A DNA stretch of 22,292 nucleotides from Chromera velia (Eukaryota; Sar; Chromeraceae), in assembly GCA_018398765.1 (NCBI GenBank), contig JAHBMJ010002144.1, forward strand, positions 1-22,292, given 5' to 3'. Within the stretch, counting starts at the first letter, position 1; every line of letters starts with the position of its first letter. This document shows positions 19,051 through 22,292 of the stretch, one piece after another. The notes beneath the pieces are model-generated. The model had not been told where the DNA came from. It did no database searches and saw only the letters and a list, made by a program, of their open reading frames with translations. Made by a program: the position numbers and the translations under genes.

Positions 19051-20658
19051 GCACATGGGTGTCTGCAAAAAGACTGCTTAGAGACAAACGAACAGCAAAC
19101 GAAACCAGACGTGAGTTCGACCAGAGAGTGATAACCGGAAGTGCACCACATCGCACAAAGGAGATGGATGTGAAGAGAGAGGGTGGGCGGAAGAGGGGGG
19201 GAGAAAGGAAGCGAGCGACTGAGAAAAGTCGATCTGTTTGCAGTTATGAGACTACGGTCTTATTGTTTGCAACTCGACTACCCCACCAAAACGACCGACC
19301 TGCATCCCCCCCACATCGATCTGTTCCACACGTGTTCTGAAGAATTTCTCCAGTTGAATATCAAGCAGGACCACATCGCGTGTGATTCCTGTGCCATGCC
19401 AGTGGCCCTTCATGGCCTCTCGAATCTCCACAAGCTTCCCGGGCACCCACCACTCATGTCTGTGTTGAAGGAGGTCATCCATCATCCACTGGACGTGTCC
19501 GTCAAGGTTTCCCCTCGCGTGCTGAAAAGCTGTGTCCAGCTCTTGCCCGCTGTGGGTGGTTTTCAGGATCCAATGGAAGTGCTGGAAGGCGGGGATCATG
19601 TGGGGGAGGTGACAGGCAGAGCCCGTAATACCGTTGTTTCTCCACCCTGCTTTCATACTCGCCAAATCCTCCCTAGTCAACCTCCCCTTGTCCCAGCAAT
19701 ACTTCCAAAAATCATCCCAGTTGCCTGTGTGCAAAAAGTGCAGATAGGCCTCACAGATGACAATATCATCTGAGGTGGTGTTGCTGTGAAGTTTCTGGTG
19801 CCACTGCTCGAGGAAATGATCCTCGATTCCCGGCCTGTGCCCCTCTCTGATTCCGTTCTCTCTCAAAATCTTCAAAATACCCAACCGAATATCATCCCCA
19901 TTCCCCCCCCCACGTGGCAAATACTCCATTGCAAGACGGAGGAGATGGCAAACAAGCGCACTGCCCTCGTCCCCGCTGTGCGCACAGGCTCCGTTCGCCA
20001 CATTCTGTGTCAGGTGTTTCTGTACGTGAGCCATGTCCTTTCCCTGATAATTCCCCCCACCATACCACGGCAGCGCCTTCGTGCCGCTCAAACGAATCCA
20101 CGAAAGCCAAGCAGCGGCACTTCCAGGGCCGTTGTCAATGGCTTCCTGCAAGTGCTCACTTGCGAGGCAGAAACGACGGAAGAGGGTCATTCCGGGTTCC
20201 TTCTCGGCGGCAGCGAGACGACCGATGAAGCCGTCGACGCTGAAAGGAGGGGGGGGACGCAGAGGGACGCATAGGTCCCCTTGTCCGTCTGTGGCATGGA
20301 GCCACTCGACCTCCTTGGACTCTACGGCGCCTCGAATAAGGACACCGCAGAGCTTCTCAAGTTTCGACACTGTGTTAGAAGAGAACTTCAACTCAAGGGT
20401 GCCGTCTGCAGTGAAGGGGCTTCGCACTGCTTTGCCGTCTCCGAACTGCACTGTCTCCTTTGACAGCTGGTCAGGCGAGAGAGCCACCCAGCTCCCATCG
20501 CTACCCACCTCCACGACTCCCCAATGAAGCGCGAATGGAGGCGAAGAGGGATCGATCTTTGCTCTGAGAACGGTCGTGTCTCCTTCCTCCTTCACGCTCA
20601 ACTTCAGCAAGCCCCCAGCAGTGGGGCGCTCGCACTCGAACGAGAAGGGAGACGACAT
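16824..20658 (-). CDS. GWD: Alpha-glucan, water dikinase
   Basis: Two exons, 20658-19300 and 18758-16824, join in phase 0 across a 541-nt intron (donor GTCGGT, acceptor CTGCAG) to give 1097 aa. The enzyme transfers the beta-phosphate of ATP to glucosyl units of storage glucan through a phosphohistidine, which opens the glucan to degradation. The N-terminus (about 1-110) holds one LHWG-type module like the CBM45-associated region of plant GWD. It is followed by WYGGGNYQGKDMAHVQ, the conserved GHRPGIEDHFLEQWHQKLH and TTSDDIVICEAYL segments, and LKTTHSG. The catalytic histidine is in VLSHIAIRAR (about His645). The C-terminal PPDK-type ATP-binding domain starts near 738 (KLVGGKG) and ends with ARSDSNGEDLEDFAGAG (about 1005) and LLQARTQV. 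The start is the first ATG before the LHWG module; a longer frame upstream only translates an AGAC microsatellite. No signal or transit peptide is seen, which suits a cytosolic glucan. It is shorter than plant GWD1 (about 1,400 aa). Confidence 0.95.
17622..17681 (-). repeat. In-frame 30-bp tandem duplication in GWD
   Basis: Two identical 30-bp copies (17622-17651 and 17652-17681) encode KGGAVNGCGG twice, in a Gly/Asn/Lys-rich stretch inside the ATP-binding domain, at about residues 813-832. The perfect identity suggests a recent duplication. Confidence 0.9.
18805..18849. repeat. (AAAG)n microsatellite in the GWD intron
   Basis: About 11 AAAG units on the plus strand, which is a CTTT tract in the GWD transcript just upstream of the acceptor at 18759. 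Confidence 0.9.
18941..19048. repeat. Palindromic compound microsatellite in the GWD intron
   Basis: The order is (CT)n(CA)n at about 18941-18998, a short GAGAGA spacer, then TGTGTGTGCGTG at about 19002-19013 and (GA)n to 19048. CT pairs with GA and CA with TG, so the tract is an imperfect inverted repeat able to form a long hairpin. Confidence 0.8.
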
Positions 20659-21156
20659 TTGATTTGACTTCAGGTTCAGATGGCAACTTTCAGACAGACA
20701 GACAGACAGACAGACAGAACTTGGTGGAGACAGGAGAAGCACCCCCAACTTCAAACAACTCGGTAGGGCTGGACGCTTGTCCCAACAGAGACTTGGAATG
20801 GCTGCTGATCTCTGACAGCACCTGTGCCAGTATGTGTGGATGTGTGGGCCTGCGTGAGGGCAGTTGAAACGGGGATCGACTGACTTGCAAGCTGTCAGAT
20901 GCTGTCAGTGCATGAGATTGAATTGTCCGCCGATCGATCGGAGACGGCCGTGAGAAAAGCTCCGCGTGCGAACGCCCCGCGCCATCCCATGTGCCAAGGG
21001 CATGCATGCAGCCTGCCGCCCACCCCCCCTGACTTGGCTGCGACTTAGAAAAGCGAAGGCCTTCCCTGCACTGCGCAGCTGATGATAGTATATAGCAGCA
21101 CAAGGTTTCCCCTTCCTCTTCCGATCTCTTCGTTTGCGCCAAGTTTTGTCGCTCGG
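20659..21156. promoter_or_regulatory. Divergent upstream region of GWD and the GST-like gene
   Basis: About 500 bp separate the two start codons, which face away from each other. It contains an AGAC microsatellite next to the GWD start (20691-20718) and a TAGTATATAGCAG sequence at about 21087 that could act as a TATA-like element for the plus-strand gene. A 150-codon minus frame crossing it has no motif and is not called. Shared promoter function is inferred from layout. Confidence 0.4.
20691..20718. repeat. (AGAC)n microsatellite upstream of GWD
   Basis: About seven AGAC units lie 33-60 nt upstream of the GWD start codon, probably in its 5' untranslated region. Confidence 0.9.
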
Positions 21157-21591
21157 ATGAAAGAGTCTCCTCTTCGATTTGTTTGCCTCTTGGCTGTGTG
21201 CTCCGTTGCCGTCTCCGGCGAGGTACTGAAGTTCAAGTCAGCCTTGCGTCTTGGAGGAGTCCCAAGCTCTGGCTTTCTCACTCCACCGGTCAGTTCTCTG
21301 CACATTGGCTTCTAAAATGCTCTGAAAGCTTGTCATCGTCTCTCTGAACCGTCTCTTGCTTAACTGCAGGTGGCGTCTCTCTGCCGTCGAAAGGCCGTGG
21401 CTTCAATGGAGACGGGAGAAGGGGCGGCTAGTGCCCCCCCGAAACTACAGTTCATCACGAACAGACAGTGCCCTTTTGCTCAAAAGACCTGGATAGCGTT
21501 GGAAGAATCGGGAATGCCCTATGAAATGAAGGAGATCAGCCTCTACGGGTCTGGCGGGAAGCCCGGCTGGTTCATGGAACTCAATCCAAAG
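21157..21591 (+). CDS. Glutathione-S-transferase-like protein with signal peptide, 3' part missing
   Basis: Two exons are in the window: 21157-21288 and 21370-21591 (118 aa so far). They are joined in phase 0 across an 81-nt intron (GTCAGT donor, CTGCAG acceptor). The last donor (GTAACA at 21592) leads out of the window, so the helical C-terminal domain is not visible. Residues 1-21 form a signal peptide (MKESPLRFVCLLAVCSVAVSG). Residues 22 to about 65 are Ser/Arg/Lys-rich, like the transit part of a bipartite plastid leader. A thioredoxin-fold N-terminal GST domain follows: LQFITNRQCPFAQKTWIAL, with catalytic cysteine about Cys78, then EISLYGSGGKPGWFMELNPK. CPFAQ with a cysteine fits the omega, lambda or dehydroascorbate-reductase-like thiol-transferase group rather than Ser/Tyr GSTs. 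Plastid location is inferred from the leader. An in-frame ATG at 21082 would bury the signal peptide, so 21157 is preferred. Confidence 0.82.

Positions 21592-22292
<701 letters not shown>

Noticed and set aside
18759-19151. N-terminal extension of the GWD second-exon frame
   Set aside because: It translates the microsatellite-rich intron (Leu-Ser, Cys-Val and Arg-Glu runs); a phase-0 donor and acceptor remove it cleanly.
18427-19156. Other long frames opposite or beside GWD
   Set aside because: They are shadows of the GWD coding strand or of dinucleotide repeats.

Overview
This is a nuclear window from a photosynthetic alveolate, most likely a chromerid such as Chromera velia. That placement is an inference: it rests on GT-AG spliced genes, a protein kinase A regulatory subunit whose inhibitor region resembles the apicomplexan type, an alpha-glucan water dikinase (storage-glucan phosphorylation) with no targeting leader, and a redox protein with a signal-peptide leader of the kind used for complex plastids. 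There is no bacterial-style gene packing, and long intergenic stretches alternate between AT-rich DNA and microsatellites.

Layout. Positions 1-2180 are AT-rich non-coding DNA with GC-rich palindromic clusters. Positions 3213-2209 (minus) hold a six-exon gene for a small secreted or organelle-targeted protein with no recognised family; its exons are so small that it does not appear as one long ORF. Positions 3214-8775 are mostly non-coding, with one doubtful 188-270 codon ORF (5077-5889) and a short duplicated piece of the 3.2-kb gene start. Positions 10017 (or 10164) to 8776 (minus) hold a three-exon membrane protein of unknown family. It is divergently arranged with the eight-exon PKA regulatory subunit at 10468-13686 (plus, 399 aa). 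Positions 13687-16823 are AT-rich and simple-repeat intergenic DNA with a 66-bp tandem repeat. Positions 20658-16824 (minus) hold a two-exon alpha-glucan water dikinase (1097 aa). It is divergent from a glutathione-S-transferase-like gene starting at 21157 (plus), which runs out of the window inside an intron made largely of CT repeat.

Function. PKA-R is the cAMP sensor that holds the PKA catalytic subunit inactive. GWD phosphorylates storage glucan so that it can be mobilised. The GST-like protein is a thiol enzyme or reductase, perhaps in the plastid. The three are neighbours but nothing in the sequence shows that they are co-regulated. The intron boundaries I reconstructed share a local donor signature (GT, often C at +3, G at +5), which helped to find the small-exon gene.
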